A DNA stretch of 42,054 bases from Bacteroidota bacterium. Lineage in GTDB: Bacteria; Bacteroidota; Bacteroidia; Palsa-948. The stretch covers positions 2,109 to 44,162 of the forward strand of contig PLUL01000048.1 of assembly GCA_003164895.1 (NCBI GenBank), in the 5' to 3' direction. Shown here piece after piece: positions 1 to 7,739 of the stretch (its first letter is position 1; each line of letters opens with the position of its first letter). The notes beneath the pieces were generated by a model. That model saw only the letters and a list, made by a program, of their open reading frames with translations. It ran no database searches and was not told the origin of the DNA. Made by a program: the position numbers and the translations under genes.

Positions 1-51
1 ATTGGTTGCCGCCTTTTGATATAGTGGCGAAAGACAGGGAGTTACAAACAG

Positions 52-83
52 AAAAAACAAAAAGTCCCGACCATGCGGGACTT
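52..83 (-). terminator. Rho-independent terminator of tRNA-Ser
   Basis: Read on the minus strand, an 8-bp perfect stem (AAGTCCCG / CGGGACTT, + strand 62-69 and 76-83) with a 6-nt loop is followed by a T-rich tail (complement of 52-61). It lies about 35 nt beyond the 3' end of the tRNA and closes the hom-atpC-tRNA direction of transcription. Confidence 0.85.
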
Positions 84-119
84 AAAAAAACGGGGAATAA
101 AAAAAGAATTACCGATTGG

Positions 120-207
120 CGGAGAGAGTGGGATTCGAACCCACGGTACCCTTGTGAGGCACACACGCTTTCCAAGCGAGCTCCTTAAGCCACTCGGACA
201 TCTCTCC
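120..207 (-). tRNA. tRNA-Ser (GGA anticodon)
   Basis: The minus strand folds as a class II tRNA. The 7-bp acceptor stem is GGAGAGA/TCTCTCC with discriminator G at 120. The anticodon loop TTGGAAA gives anticodon GGA (Ser, codons UCC/UCU). There is a long variable arm typical of tRNA-Ser, and a T arm with GGTTCGAATCC. The 3' CCA is encoded (complement of 117-119). It starts 9 nt after the atpC stop, so it may be co-transcribed with atpC. Confidence 0.96.
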
Positions 208-216
208 GGATTTAAA

Positions 217-453
217 TTATTCAGCCAACACAATGATTTTATTTTTTAAAACTTCTATCACACCGCCTTTAATTGCGAAAGAATGATTTTGTTTTTGCTC
301 GTCAATCACTTTTATATTTCCTTTTTTTAGCGAGGAAATTAATGGAGCGTGATCTTTTAAAACTCCAAAAGAACCCGCTGTGCCTGGGAGTTTTACGGAT
401 TTAATTTCTCCGCTGAAAAGTTTTTTGTCGGGTGTGATGATTTCTAAAAGCAT
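217..453 (-). CDS. atpC: F-type ATP synthase subunit epsilon
   Basis: Epsilon subunit of F1, part of the central stalk of the membrane ATP synthase; it couples rotation to catalysis and can inhibit ATP hydrolysis. The 78-aa product begins MLLEIITPDKKLFSGE and contains TAGSFGVLKDHAPLISSLKKG, the conserved N-terminal beta-sandwich of the family. The C-terminal helical hairpin of longer epsilons is absent, as is usual for the short forms in Bacteroidota. The reading frame is open 12 codons further upstream, but that start would overlap the hom stop; the start at 453 matches the family N-terminus. The gene follows hom by 23 nt and precedes tRNA-Ser. It is not next to atpD, the usual partner, within this window. 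Confidence 0.9.
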   Translation of the reverse strand: MLLEIITPDKKLFSGEIKSVKLPGTAGSFGVLKDHAPLISSLKKGNIKVIDEQKQNHSFAIKGGVIEVLKNKIIVLAE

Positions 454-476
454 ACTATTGTTTTTATAAATACTGT

Positions 477-1685
477 TTATACTTCGCAAATAAATACTTT
501 GCTGTCGTGATTTCCGCAGAAATGAAACAGCGATTTGAATTTTACAATTGCAATGATATAATTATTTTTTGCAGATTTATATTCTTCTTCAATGGAAACG
601 ATCTCTAACTTTTCGATTTCGCTCTTATTTGAAAAACGAACATACACTTTAATATTGAAATCTGAGTCAAGTAATTTTGCTGAATCAGGAGCGGTACTAT
701 TTCCATTCAGGAGTTTTTTTAATTTTTTATATCCATATCGGTAATTATAAGTGAGAGCGGAAATATCAGAAAGCACAGCGCTGCCGGTTGGATGACTGCC
801 TGCTCCTTTCCCTGTAAATAATTGTTTGCATGAAAATGCACCTTCAACTTCCACGGCATTATATTCATAAAGCACATTGAAAAGTTCGGACGATTTATCT
901 ATGAAATGAGGCATTACATAAACCCGGTATTTGTCACCGAGTTTTTCTGCACGCGTAAGAAGTTTTATCCGCAGACCTTTTTCTTTTGCGTACAAAATAT
1001 CTTCGTAGCAAATATTTTGAATTCCAAGATTAAGAATTTGTTCGGGTTTTAATAGGAGCCCGAAGGCATGAACAGCTATTAGCAAAATTTTATACTTGGC
1101 ATCGCATCCTGAAACATCCAGCCAAGGATCTGCTTCAGCAAAACTATTTGACTGCGCATCCTTTAGGATTTCTCCGTAATCTTTTCCTTCCAGTTCCATC
1201 CGCGTAAGAATGTAATTGCAGGTACCGTTCAGGATGGCGCGCACGCTTTGCAAAAGTTCGTTGTCGTAATATTCCTCAAGATTGCGCAGGATGGGAATGC
1301 TGCCTCCTACCGAGCCTTCATAAATAAGAGAAACATTATTTTCCTGCTGGAGTTTGAAAAGCTGAAAGAAGTTTTTTGCAAGCATTTCTTTGCTTGCACT
1401 CACCACATTCACTCCGTTTTTCATAGCGGTGCTTACAATTTCGAGTGCTTCATTTGTGTCGCTGATGAGTTCGACAACAACATCTAAGTCTTTGCGCTTG
1501 AGAATATCGTTTTTATCAAAAGTAAACCGATTTGCATCTAATCTTCGCTTCTTGGTTTTGTCGCGCACGCAGATTTTTTCAATCGTTGCTTGCAATCCTT
1601 GCGACATGTTAAGCACATCGTAAAGACCTTGACCCACACACCCGAATCCGAATAAACCGAGAGATATTTTTTTGTTATTGTTCAT
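477..1685 (-). CDS. hom: Homoserine dehydrogenase
   Basis: Cytosolic NAD(P)H-dependent reduction of aspartate-4-semialdehyde to homoserine (EC 1.1.1.3), the branch point to threonine and methionine. The N-terminal Rossmann domain has GFGCVGQG (residues 13-20). SASKEM (about 96-101) supplies the conserved lysine K99. The catalytic region has YEGSVGGSIPIL, NGTCNYILTRM (153-163) and the signature EADPWLDVSGCDAKYKI (184-200). The cofactor/substrate loop GKGAGSHPTGSAVLSD lies at about 292-307. At 402 aa it is a stand-alone enzyme, not fused to aspartokinase. The last roughly 80 residues correspond to the C-terminal tail and lack a clear ACT signature. A TACCTTCG -7-like element lies 15 nt upstream of the start. 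It is probably co-transcribed with atpC. Confidence 0.95.
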   Translation of the reverse strand: MNNNKKISLGLFGFGCVGQGLYDVLNMSQGLQATIEKICVRDKTKKRRLDANRFTFDKNDILKRKDLDVVVELISDTNEALEIVSTAMKNGVNVVSASKEMLAKNFFQLFKLQQENNVSLIYEGSVGGSIPILRNLEEYYDNELLQSVRAILNGTCNYILTRMELEGKDYGEILKDAQSNSFAEADPWLDVSGCDAKYKILLIAVHAFGLLLKPEQILNLGIQNICYEDILYAKEKGLRIKLLTRAEKLGDKYRVYVMPHFIDKSSELFNVLYEYNAVEVEGAFSCKQLFTGKGAGSHPTGSAVLSDISALTYNYRYGYKKLKKLLNGNSTAPDSAKLLDSDFNIKVYVRFSNKSEIEKLEIVSIEEEYKSAKNNYIIAIVKFKSLFHFCGNHDSKVFICEV

Positions 1686-1700
1686 AGTGAAATAGGAAGG

Positions 1701-1708
1701 CGAAGGTA
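1701..1708 (-). promoter_or_regulatory. Putative -7 element for hom
   Basis: The minus strand reads TACCTTCG 15 nt before the hom start. This is a one-base variant of the Bacteroidota -7 consensus TAnnTTTG. No TTG was seen at the -33 distance. The same variant precedes the kinase gene at 13692. Confidence 0.4.
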
Positions 1709-1767
1709 GAAAAAGTTATGACTTTATTTCTTTTTAGAATTGTTTTGGACGAACTTAAATTCAAAAA

Positions 1768-2553
1768 CTAAAGTGATCCTGTTCTTCCTCCATCCACCGG
1801 AATATTTATGCCATTTATATAAGAAGCAGCTGGTGAAGCGAGGAATGCAGCAGCAGCAGCAATTTCAGATGCTTCAGCAAATCTTCCAAGCGGAATTTCT
1901 TTGAGCCAGTCTTGTTTTTCTTCAGTTAAACTTATGCCGGCTTTTTTTGCTCTTATTTCCTGAAGAGAGTTTAATCGTTCAGTATTGGTTGCTCCGGGAA
2001 GAATATTATTTACGGTAATTCCAAATTGCCCTAATTCTCCTGCTAAAGTTTTTGACCAGTTAGCAACCGCAGCACGAATGGTATTTGAAACGCCTAATCC
2101 TTTTATCGGTTGCTTCACCGAAGTGGAAATTATATTGATGATGCGTCCGTATTTTTCTTTTTTCATTCCGCTAACTACCGTCTGAACCAGAATATGATTG
2201 CAGATAAGATGATTTGAAAATGCCTGCGTGAATTCTTCTGTTTTTGCTTCGGTAATCGGTCCACCTGCAGGTCCGCCTGTGTTGTTAATCAGAATGTGAA
2301 CAGAATTTTTACTTGTGTATTCCTCGATCTTTTTTTTCAGCTCTTCGGGTTTTGTGAAATCAGCAACTATGAAATTATGTTTCTGTCCTTTTGACGAATC
2401 AAGAGCGGCAGAAACATTTTTCAGTTTGCTTTCATCTCTTGCAACAAGCGTAACAGTTGCTCCAAGTAACGCGAGTTCAACCGCAATTGCTTTGCCGATT
2501 CCCTGCGTACTTCCACAGACAATTGCGTTTTTATTTTTCAGATCAAGATTCAT
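1768..2553 (-). CDS. Atypical short-chain dehydrogenase (BKR-like SDR)
   Basis: Rossmann-fold SDR of 261 aa. The cofactor loop is GSTQGIG (14-20) and the NNAG position is NTGG (91-94). The substrate serine is present (S143 in IISTS). The catalytic YxxxK is not: the aligned segment is SNTIR at 156-160, so Tyr is Ser and Lys is Arg. This fits the subgroup of BKR-like SDRs that is known to lack a full catalytic tetrad. The C-terminus ([20 protein letters not shown]) is typical of the superfamily. The ATG overlaps the cyclophilin stop (ATGA), so translation is probably coupled. Substrate unknown; annotation as a FabG-type ketoacyl reductase would be overconfident. Confidence 0.85.
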   Translation of the reverse strand: MNLDLKNKNAIVCGSTQGIGKAIAVELALLGATVTLVARDESKLKNVSAALDSSKGQKHNFIVADFTKPEELKKKIEEYTSKNSVHILINNTGGPAGGPITEAKTEEFTQAFSNHLICNHILVQTVVSGMKKEKYGRIINIISTSVKQPIKGLGVSNTIRAAVANWSKTLAGELGQFGITVNNILPGATNTERLNSLQEIRAKKAGISLTEEKQDWLKEIPLGRFAEASEIAAAAAFLASPAASYINGINIPVDGGRTGSL

Positions 2554-2990
2554 TTTGATTCGGTGATTACAATTTTTTCGATCTTGTCTCCAGCTTTTAT
2601 TTTGTCAATAACATCCAAACCTTCTGTAACTTTTCCAAAGCAAGTATGAACACGATCTAAATGTGCTGTATTATTTCGACTGTGACAAATAAAAAATTGA
2701 GAACCTCCGGTATTTTTTCCGGCATGAGCCATACTTAAAACTCCGCGATCATGATATTGATTTCCACCCGAAGTTTCGCAATCAATTTTGTATCCTGGTC
2801 CTCCTGTTCCTGTTCCGTTCGGGCAACCTCCTTGAATTACAAAATCGTCTATTACACGGTGAAAAGAAAGTCCGTCATAAAATCCTTTTTCGCTCAACTT
2901 GATAAAGTTTGCTACTGTGTTCGGCGCGTCCTTTTCGAAGAAGTCAACCTTCATTACGCCTTTTGATGTGTGTATCTCTGCTTTTTTCAT
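2550..2990 (-). CDS. Cyclophilin-type peptidylprolyl isomerase
   Basis: Cis-trans prolyl isomerase (EC 5.2.1.8) of 146 aa, a single cyclophilin domain without a signal peptide, so probably cytosolic. Conserved motifs are [13 protein letters not shown] (about 43-55), [26 protein letters not shown] with the active-site glutamine of GSQFFI, and [15 protein letters not shown]. Length and motif order match the short bacterial PpiB type. It heads a two-gene unit with the SDR (4-nt overlap). A TACTTTTG element lies 13 nt upstream of its start. Confidence 0.94.
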   Translation of the reverse strand: MKKAEIHTSKGVMKVDFFEKDAPNTVANFIKLSEKGFYDGLSFHRVIDDFVIQGGCPNGTGTGGPGYKIDCETSGGNQYHDRGVLSMAHAGKNTGGSQFFICHSRNNTAHLDRVHTCFGKVTEGLDVIDKIKAGDKIEKIVITESK

Positions 2991-3003
2991 ATTAAAGTTT
3001 TTA

Positions 3004-3011
3004 CAAAAGTA
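3004..3011 (-). promoter_or_regulatory. Putative -7 element for cyclophilin-SDR operon
   Basis: The minus strand reads TACTTTTG, an exact TAnnTTTG match, 13 nt before the cyclophilin start at 2990. No clear -33 TTG was found at 17-23 nt. Confidence 0.55.
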
Positions 3012-3021
3012 ATGTTATTGT

Positions 3022-3111
3022 GATTACACCGATTTCTTAATGAAGAGAAGATTTCACCGATGAAATGCAAAAATGTAATCGGTGGAATCTTTCTAAAAAA
3101 TCGGTGGAATC
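3022..3111. repeat. Intergenic repeat block, ATCGGTG/CACCGAT units
   Basis: Four related units lie between the divergent cyclophilin and cvfB genes: GATTACACCGATTTC (3022), GATTTCACCGAT (3050), and, in the opposite orientation, GTAATCGGTGGAATC (3075) and AAATCGGTGGAATC (3098). The last ends 6 nt before the cvfB -7 element. The same unit recurs upstream of ruvC at 29161-29194. Confidence 0.75.
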
Positions 3112-3117
3112 TTAATA

Positions 3118-3125
3118 TACCTTTG
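3118..3125 (+). promoter_or_regulatory. Putative -7 element abutting cvfB start
   Basis: TACCTTTG matches TAnnTTTG exactly and ends 4 nt before the ATG at 3130. Transcription would start at or next to the start codon, giving a leaderless or nearly leaderless mRNA. Confidence 0.55.
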
Positions 3126-3129
3126 TAAT

Positions 3130-3966
3130 ATGATAAATCTGGGAGAATATAATTCGCTTGTTGTTTTAAGAAGTGCGGAACAGGGTTTTTATCTTGGCGA
3201 TGATTCGGGAGAATCGGTTTTGCTTCCTAACCGTTATATTCCACAAGGTGCGCAAATTGGCGATACGCTCAATGTTTTTATCTATAACGATTCAGAAGAC
3301 AGAATAATTGCTACCACGCTCACGCCAAAAATTACACTGAATAAATTTGCCTGTCTTGAAGTTGTGACTGTTACCAGTCATGGAGCATTTTTAGATTGGG
3401 GACTGGCAAAAGATATTTTTGTCCCTTTCAACGAGCAGTCGAAAAAACTGGAAGTGGGAAATCATCCGATTGTTTTTCTTTATCTCGATAAAATCACAAG
3501 CCGATTAGCGGCGTCGGCAAAAATTAATAAGTTTCTTAATAATGAAACTATTGAAGTGAAAGAAAAAGACGAAGTGGATTTGCTGATTGCAGAAATAACC
3601 GACATCGGAGTTAACGTAATCATCAACGATCATTACAAAGGAATACTTTATCAGAATGAAATTTTCAGAAAACTTCAATATGGCGAGCGGGTGAAAGGGT
3701 ACATAAAAAAAATCAGAACAGATAATAAGATCGATGTGAGCTTGGAAAAACTGGGATACGAAAAGGTTCAGTCGCACGAAGAAAAAATTCTTGCCAAACT
3801 AAAAGATAACAACGGATTCCTGAAACTGAACGATTACAGTTCTCCCGAAGAAATCACCGAGATGTTAGAGATGAGCAAGAAAACTTTTAAGAAAGCAATT
3901 GGCTCACTTTTCAAGCAGAGAAAAATCAGAATCGAAGAGAAAGGGATTTATTTGAACAACAAATAG
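3130..3966 (+). CDS. cvfB: CvfB-family S1-domain RNA-binding protein
   Basis: Protein of 278 aa with the CvfB/YitL layout: S1-like OB domains followed by a C-terminal winged helix. The first region ends at about 65 (NSLVVLRSAEQGFYLGDDSG). The second starts at FACLEVVTVTSHGAFLDWGL (about 77-96) with DIFVPFNEQ and a TSRLAASAKI close. The third contains ITDIGVNVIINDHYKGILYQNE, and a short KGYIKKIRTDNKIDVSLE follows. The winged helix is residues about 215-278 (SSPEEITEMLEMSKKTFKKAIG), closing with a charged tail. Members bind RNA and affect expression of virulence or surface genes in Firmicutes; the role in Bacteroidota is not established. Length is normal. Confidence 0.88.
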   Translation: MINLGEYNSLVVLRSAEQGFYLGDDSGESVLLPNRYIPQGAQIGDTLNVFIYNDSEDRIIATTLTPKITLNKFACLEVVTVTSHGAFLDWGLAKDIFVPFNEQSKKLEVGNHPIVFLYLDKITSRLAASAKINKFLNNETIEVKEKDEVDLLIAEITDIGVNVIINDHYKGILYQNEIFRKLQYGERVKGYIKKIRTDNKIDVSLEKLGYEKVQSHEEKILAKLKDNNGFLKLNDYSSPEEITEMLEMSKKTFKKAIGSLFKQRKIRIEEKGIYLNNK

Positions 3967-3996
3967 TCAATTTAATTATCGCTCTTTTTCTTTTTC

Positions 3997-4004
3997 TATA
4001 TTTG
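3997..4004 (+). promoter_or_regulatory. Putative -7 element for M42 peptidase
   Basis: TATATTTG, an exact TAnnTTTG match, 17 nt upstream of the ATG at 4022 and inside the 55-bp gap after cvfB. No -33 TTG at the usual distance. Confidence 0.5.
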
Positions 4005-4021
4005 TCCACAAAAAATTATTT

Positions 4022-5134
4022 ATGGCAACAAAAAAATCAAGTGTTCTTACACCGCAATCAATCGACTTTTTAAGAAATTACATCAACCTTCCTGCTCCAA
4101 CAGGATTCGAATGTCGTTTGCCGAATGGAGAAAAAACCGGTCAACAATTGTGGTTAGAATATATTAAACAATATGCGGATGATTTTTTTGTGGATACTTA
4201 TGGAACCGCAGTTGGAGTAATCAATCCAAAGGAAGAATATAAAATTGTAATTGAAGCGCACGCAGATGAAATTTCATGGTTTGTTCATTACATAACGAAA
4301 GATGGTTACATTTATTTAAGGCGAAATGGCGGAAGCGATCACCAGATTGCTCCTTCCAAGCGAGTGAACATTCATACAGCCAAAGGAATTGTGAAAGCGG
4401 TTTTCGGCTGGCCTGCAATTCACGTACGCGAACCCGGTAAAGAAGAAACGCCTTCGATGAAAAATATTTTTCTTGATTGCGGATGCAAATCCGACAAAGA
4501 ACTTGAAAAACTTGGAGTGCATGTTGGATGCGTTGTTACCTATGAAGATGAGTTCATGATCCTCAACAATAATTTTTTTGTTGGTCGCGCACTCGATAAT
4601 CGCATGGGTGGATTCATGATTGCTCAGGTGGCGAGAATGATCAAAGAAAAGAAAACAAAACTTCCATTTGGATTGTATCTTGTGAATTCTGTTCAGGAAG
4701 AAGTTGGATTGAACGGAGCAAAAATGATTGCGAACAATATAAAACCTGCTTGCGCCATCGTTACCGATGTTACTCACGACACACAAACTCCGATGATGAA
4801 TAAAATTCAAAGCGGAGATATTGCCTGCGGAAAAGGTCCTGCACTGACTTACGGTCCTGCGGTTCACAACATTCTTCTCGACCAAATAATTCAAACTGCC
4901 AATAAAAATAAAATTCCATTTCAGCGAGAAGTAGCTTCACGATCCACAGGTACGGACACCGATGCGTTTGCTTATTCAGGGAACGGAATTGCTTCTGCAT
5001 TGATTTCGCTTCCGCTTCGTTATATGCACACCACCGTTGAATCGGTTCATCGTGATGATGTGGAGAGTGTGATAAAACTTATTTACGAAACGCTACGCGG
5101 CATCAAAAAAAATCAGACGTTCAATTATTTGTAG
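4022..5134 (+). CDS. M42 family metallo-aminopeptidase
   Basis: Cytosolic dinuclear zinc aminopeptidase of the M42 (FrvX/glutamyl aminopeptidase-like) family, 370 aa. Metal-site motifs are in order: EAHADEI (first His ligand, about residue 80), GRALDNRMGG (bridging Asp), VNSVQEEVGLNG (catalytic Glu and neighbouring ligand), VTDVTHD (Asp ligand), and RYMHTTVESVHRDD (last His ligand). The middle segment with KGIVKAVFGWPAIHVRE is the PDZ-like dimerisation domain of the family. The N-terminus has a family-typical PAPTGFE motif (NLPAPTGFE). All ligands are present, so it should be active; substrate specificity cannot be read from sequence. Confidence 0.93.
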   Translation: MATKKSSVLTPQSIDFLRNYINLPAPTGFECRLPNGEKTGQQLWLEYIKQYADDFFVDTYGTAVGVINPKEEYKIVIEAHADEISWFVHYITKDGYIYLRRNGGSDHQIAPSKRVNIHTAKGIVKAVFGWPAIHVREPGKEETPSMKNIFLDCGCKSDKELEKLGVHVGCVVTYEDEFMILNNNFFVGRALDNRMGGFMIAQVARMIKEKKTKLPFGLYLVNSVQEEVGLNGAKMIANNIKPACAIVTDVTHDTQTPMMNKIQSGDIACGKGPALTYGPAVHNILLDQIIQTANKNKIPFQREVASRSTGTDTDAFAYSGNGIASALISLPLRYMHTTVESVHRDDVESVIKLIYETLRGIKKNQTFNYL

Positions 5135-5224
5135 GAGAAAGAATATCTTTTTGAACCTTCTTTTATCAACATTTGATTGTGGCTAAATTTCTGTTAGGAC
5201 TTTTTCAAGCTGATGTTTTATTTT

Positions 5225-5232
5225 TACATTTG
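5225..5232 (+). promoter_or_regulatory. Putative -7 element for lipoprotein gene
   Basis: TACATTTG, an exact TAnnTTTG match, 21 nt upstream of the ATG at 5254. The -33 region holds T-runs but no clean TTG at 17-23 nt. Confidence 0.55.
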
Positions 5233-5253
5233 TAGAGTAAATAATTAATCACC

Positions 5254-6114
5254 ATGTTGAAAAAATTTATTGTCCCCATATGTTTTATTGCTGCTGTTCT
5301 TTCTTCCTGCGGAAGCGGAAAAAATGATCAGCAAAATACTGCTACCGATGCAACATCTACTTCTTCCACGAAAAAAGACACAGGAAAAATAGACGGACTT
5401 ACTCAATTCAAATACGACAAACTCATAGGCAATATTCCCATTCCATTTGATATTCTCCGCTTTCATTTAGAAGTTCCTTTGACTTACAATGCAAGTGTGT
5501 TGAATCCAACATCCAACCTTCCGTTTTATTCTTCTAATTCATCCAAATCTTTGAACCTTGGAATTTATGGAGCAGATCTTGCCTACAACATTACCTACGA
5601 GAAATTTGACGACATGGGAAATTATTTGAAGTGTGCAAAAAAACTTGCTGATGATCTCGGAATTCCTCTTGCATTCGATCAGCGTGCACTTGCTACTTAT
5701 AATAAATTCGGAACAAATAAAGACAGTTTGGAAAAAGTTGTTTTTGCTTCTTACAGCGAAGTGGATAAAACATTGAAATCGAACGAACGCATCGGGCTTG
5801 CTTCATTGGTAGTTTCGGGAAGTTGGGTGGAAGGATTGTACACTACGCTGAAAACTCTTGGAAGCACTCCGAAAACCGAAAAGTCAAAAGTATTGTATGC
5901 TAAAATTTGGGAGCAAAAAAATCATCTGGATATGATTCTGAATTTACTCGGACAATTCAAAGACGATGCTGCATTTACTTCACTAATGCAGGAATTCAAC
6001 GGCATCAAATCTGTTTATGATGGACTTTCTGTGAAGACCGAAATAAATGAAGCGGAAGTTACTACCCTCACCCAAAAGGTGGAAGAGGTGAGAAATAAAA
6101 TCGTTGCCCGCTGA
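5254..6114 (+). CDS. Lipoprotein of unknown function
   Basis: I do not recognise the family. The 286-aa product begins with a signal peptide ending in lipobox LSSC (C19), so it is probably a lipoprotein. Residues 20-45 are a low-complexity Ser/Thr/Asp/Lys linker (GSGKNDQQNTATDATSTSSTK). The rest is predicted soluble and mainly helical, with a motif NLGIYGADLAYNITYEKFDD near 105-125 and two helical stretches that may be a repeat. It has its own -7 element and is closed by a 12-bp hairpin at 6150-6177, so it is likely monocistronic. The GH3 gene follows, but with a separate promoter. Confidence 0.85.
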   Translation: MLKKFIVPICFIAAVLSSCGSGKNDQQNTATDATSTSSTKKDTGKIDGLTQFKYDKLIGNIPIPFDILRFHLEVPLTYNASVLNPTSNLPFYSSNSSKSLNLGIYGADLAYNITYEKFDDMGNYLKCAKKLADDLGIPLAFDQRALATYNKFGTNKDSLEKVVFASYSEVDKTLKSNERIGLASLVVSGSWVEGLYTTLKTLGSTPKTEKSKVLYAKIWEQKNHLDMILNLLGQFKDDAAFTSLMQEFNGIKSVYDGLSVKTEINEAEVTTLTQKVEEVRNKIVAR

Positions 6115-6149
6115 TTTTTCATCCTGCAAATTACAATTTTCAAAATCCA

Positions 6150-6177
6150 AAAATAAGAATAGTGTTATTCTTATTTT
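6150..6177 (+). terminator. A+T-rich 12-bp hairpin, likely terminator
   Basis: AAAATAAGAATA and TATTCTTATTTT form a perfect 12-bp stem around loop GTGT. The 3' arm ends in TTTT. It lies 36 nt after the lipoprotein stop and just before the GH3 promoter, so it could insulate the two units. Confidence 0.6.
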
Positions 6178-6178
6178 G

Positions 6179-6186
6179 TATATTCG
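6179..6186 (+). promoter_or_regulatory. Putative -7 element for GH3-LysE operon
   Basis: TATATTCG, a one-base variant of TAnnTTTG, lies 20 nt upstream of the GH3 ATG, directly after the hairpin at 6150-6177. No -33 TTG was seen. Confidence 0.35.
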
Positions 6187-6206
6187 TATTTATTAATTTG
6201 AGTTAG

Positions 6207-7736
6207 ATGGCAATTCTCGGAAGCATATTGAAACAAGCGATCGGATTGAGAAAAGCAATGCCACGCATTTCGAAAAATGCTTATAAGATTCAAACAAGAA
6301 CACTGCGCAGACTGCTATCAAGAGCTGAATACACAGCCTTTGGCGAACAATATAATTTCTCCAAATTGCTGAATGAAAAAGATCTGGTGCATGCGTTTCA
6401 GAATGCAGTGCCGACTCACGATTACAATAAAATTTTCCGCAGATGGTGGTATCGTTCTTTGAATGGAGAACCATTTATCTGCTGGCCCGGCAAAGTAAAA
6501 TATTTTGCACTCAGTTCAGGAACATCCGAAGCATCGAGCAAGCAAATTCCTGTAACAAAGGATATGATCCGTGCGATTCGAAGAGCCAGCATGAAACAAA
6601 TTCTTGCTCAATCACATTACAATTTACCGCAGGAACATTTTGAGCGCGGCATACTGATGCTCGGAGGAAGCACGCACCTGAATTTCAACGGAACTTATTT
6701 TGAAGGCGACCTCAGTGGAATTACTGCGAGCAATCTTCCGTTTTGGTTTCAGCATTTTTATAAACCCGGGAGAAGAATTTCGCGTGAGCGCGACTGGACT
6801 GCCAAGTTGGATGACATTGTTCAGAACGCAAAGAATTGGGACATCTCCACCATCTGCGGAGTTCCTGCCTGGATACAAATTCTTTTTGAACGCATCATCG
6901 AACATTACAACGTGAAAACCATTCACGACATTTGGCCTAATCTTACCATTTATGTTCATGGTGGCGTGGCGCTTGCTCCTTACAAAAGCGGTTTTGACAA
7001 ATTGGTTGCGCGTCCGCTTATTTATATGGAAACCTATCTTGCCAGCGAAGGTTTCATCGCGTATCACGACAATCCGAACAGCGAAGGAATGCGTATGGTG
7101 ATCGGCAACGGAATCTTTTTCGAATTTGTTCCTTTTAACGAAAATAATTTTGGTGCTGATGGAAATCTGAAAGAACATGTGGAAGCATTTTCCATTGCCG
7201 ATGTTCAGGAAGGAGTGGAATATGCACTGCTGATGTCAACTTGCTCGGGTGCGTGGAGATATTTGATCGGCGACACGATAAAATTCACTTCGGTGGAGAG
7301 GCAGGAAATAATTATCACGGGACGCACAAAACATTTTTTGAGCTTGTGCGGAGAACATCTTTCTCAGGATAATATGAACCGCGCGATCGAACTGGTGGCG
7401 AACGAGCTGATCATTGACATCAAAGAATTTTCCGTGGTCGGAATTCCTTACAGTTCGCTCTTTGCGCACAAATGGTACATCGGAACCGATGATGTAGTGG
7501 ACGCAACTGTTCTGAAAGAAAAATTGGATGAACATTTGAAAACACTGAACGATGATTACCGCGTGGAACGCATTGCGGCATTGAAAGAAGTGCTGGTGGA
7601 AATTCTGCCGACCTCAGTATTTTACGCCTGGATGGAACAAAAGGGAAAAATGGGCGCGCAAAATAAATTTCCCCGTGTGATGAAAAATAAACATCTTGCG
7701 GAGTGGGAGTTATTTCTCAAGGATAGAAAAAAATAA
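6207..7736 (+). CDS. GH3-family acyl-adenylate amido synthetase
   Basis: Member of the GH3 family (509 aa; PF03321). In plants these adenylate a carboxylic acid with ATP and transfer it to an amino acid. Motifs: the nucleotide-binding loop FALSSGTSEASSKQIPVT (about 98-115), WQ-like region with GVPAWIQILFERI (about 220-232), LTIYVHGGVALAPY (about 249), YMETYLASEGFIAY (about 273-286), and the C-terminal domain with YLIGDTIKFT and ITGRTKHFLSLCGEHLSQ (about 371-390). Length is normal. Bacterial substrates are unknown. The exporter gene starts 3 nt after the stop, which suggests that the product, or a precursor amino acid, is exported. Confidence 0.9.
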   Translation: MAILGSILKQAIGLRKAMPRISKNAYKIQTRTLRRLLSRAEYTAFGEQYNFSKLLNEKDLVHAFQNAVPTHDYNKIFRRWWYRSLNGEPFICWPGKVKYFALSSGTSEASSKQIPVTKDMIRAIRRASMKQILAQSHYNLPQEHFERGILMLGGSTHLNFNGTYFEGDLSGITASNLPFWFQHFYKPGRRISRERDWTAKLDDIVQNAKNWDISTICGVPAWIQILFERIIEHYNVKTIHDIWPNLTIYVHGGVALAPYKSGFDKLVARPLIYMETYLASEGFIAYHDNPNSEGMRMVIGNGIFFEFVPFNENNFGADGNLKEHVEAFSIADVQEGVEYALLMSTCSGAWRYLIGDTIKFTSVERQEIIITGRTKHFLSLCGEHLSQDNMNRAIELVANELIIDIKEFSVVGIPYSSLFAHKWYIGTDDVVDATVLKEKLDEHLKTLNDDYRVERIAALKEVLVEILPTSVFYAWMEQKGKMGAQNKFPRVMKNKHLAEWELFLKDRKK

Positions 7737-7739
7737 AAA

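Noticed and set aside
6-233. Two overlapping short frames across the tRNA-Ser region
   Set aside because: They read through the tRNA and terminator and have no coding features.
3022-3111. The ATCGGTG repeats as a CRISPR array
   Set aside because: Units are about 14 bp in both orientations with irregular spacing, and there are no cas genes.
4316-4894. 192-codon minus-strand frame inside the M42 gene
   Set aside because: It is antisense to a clearly conserved gene with all metal-site motifs; no family resemblance of its own.
6624-7178. 184-codon minus-strand frame inside the GH3 gene
   Set aside because: Antisense shadow of a conserved coding region.
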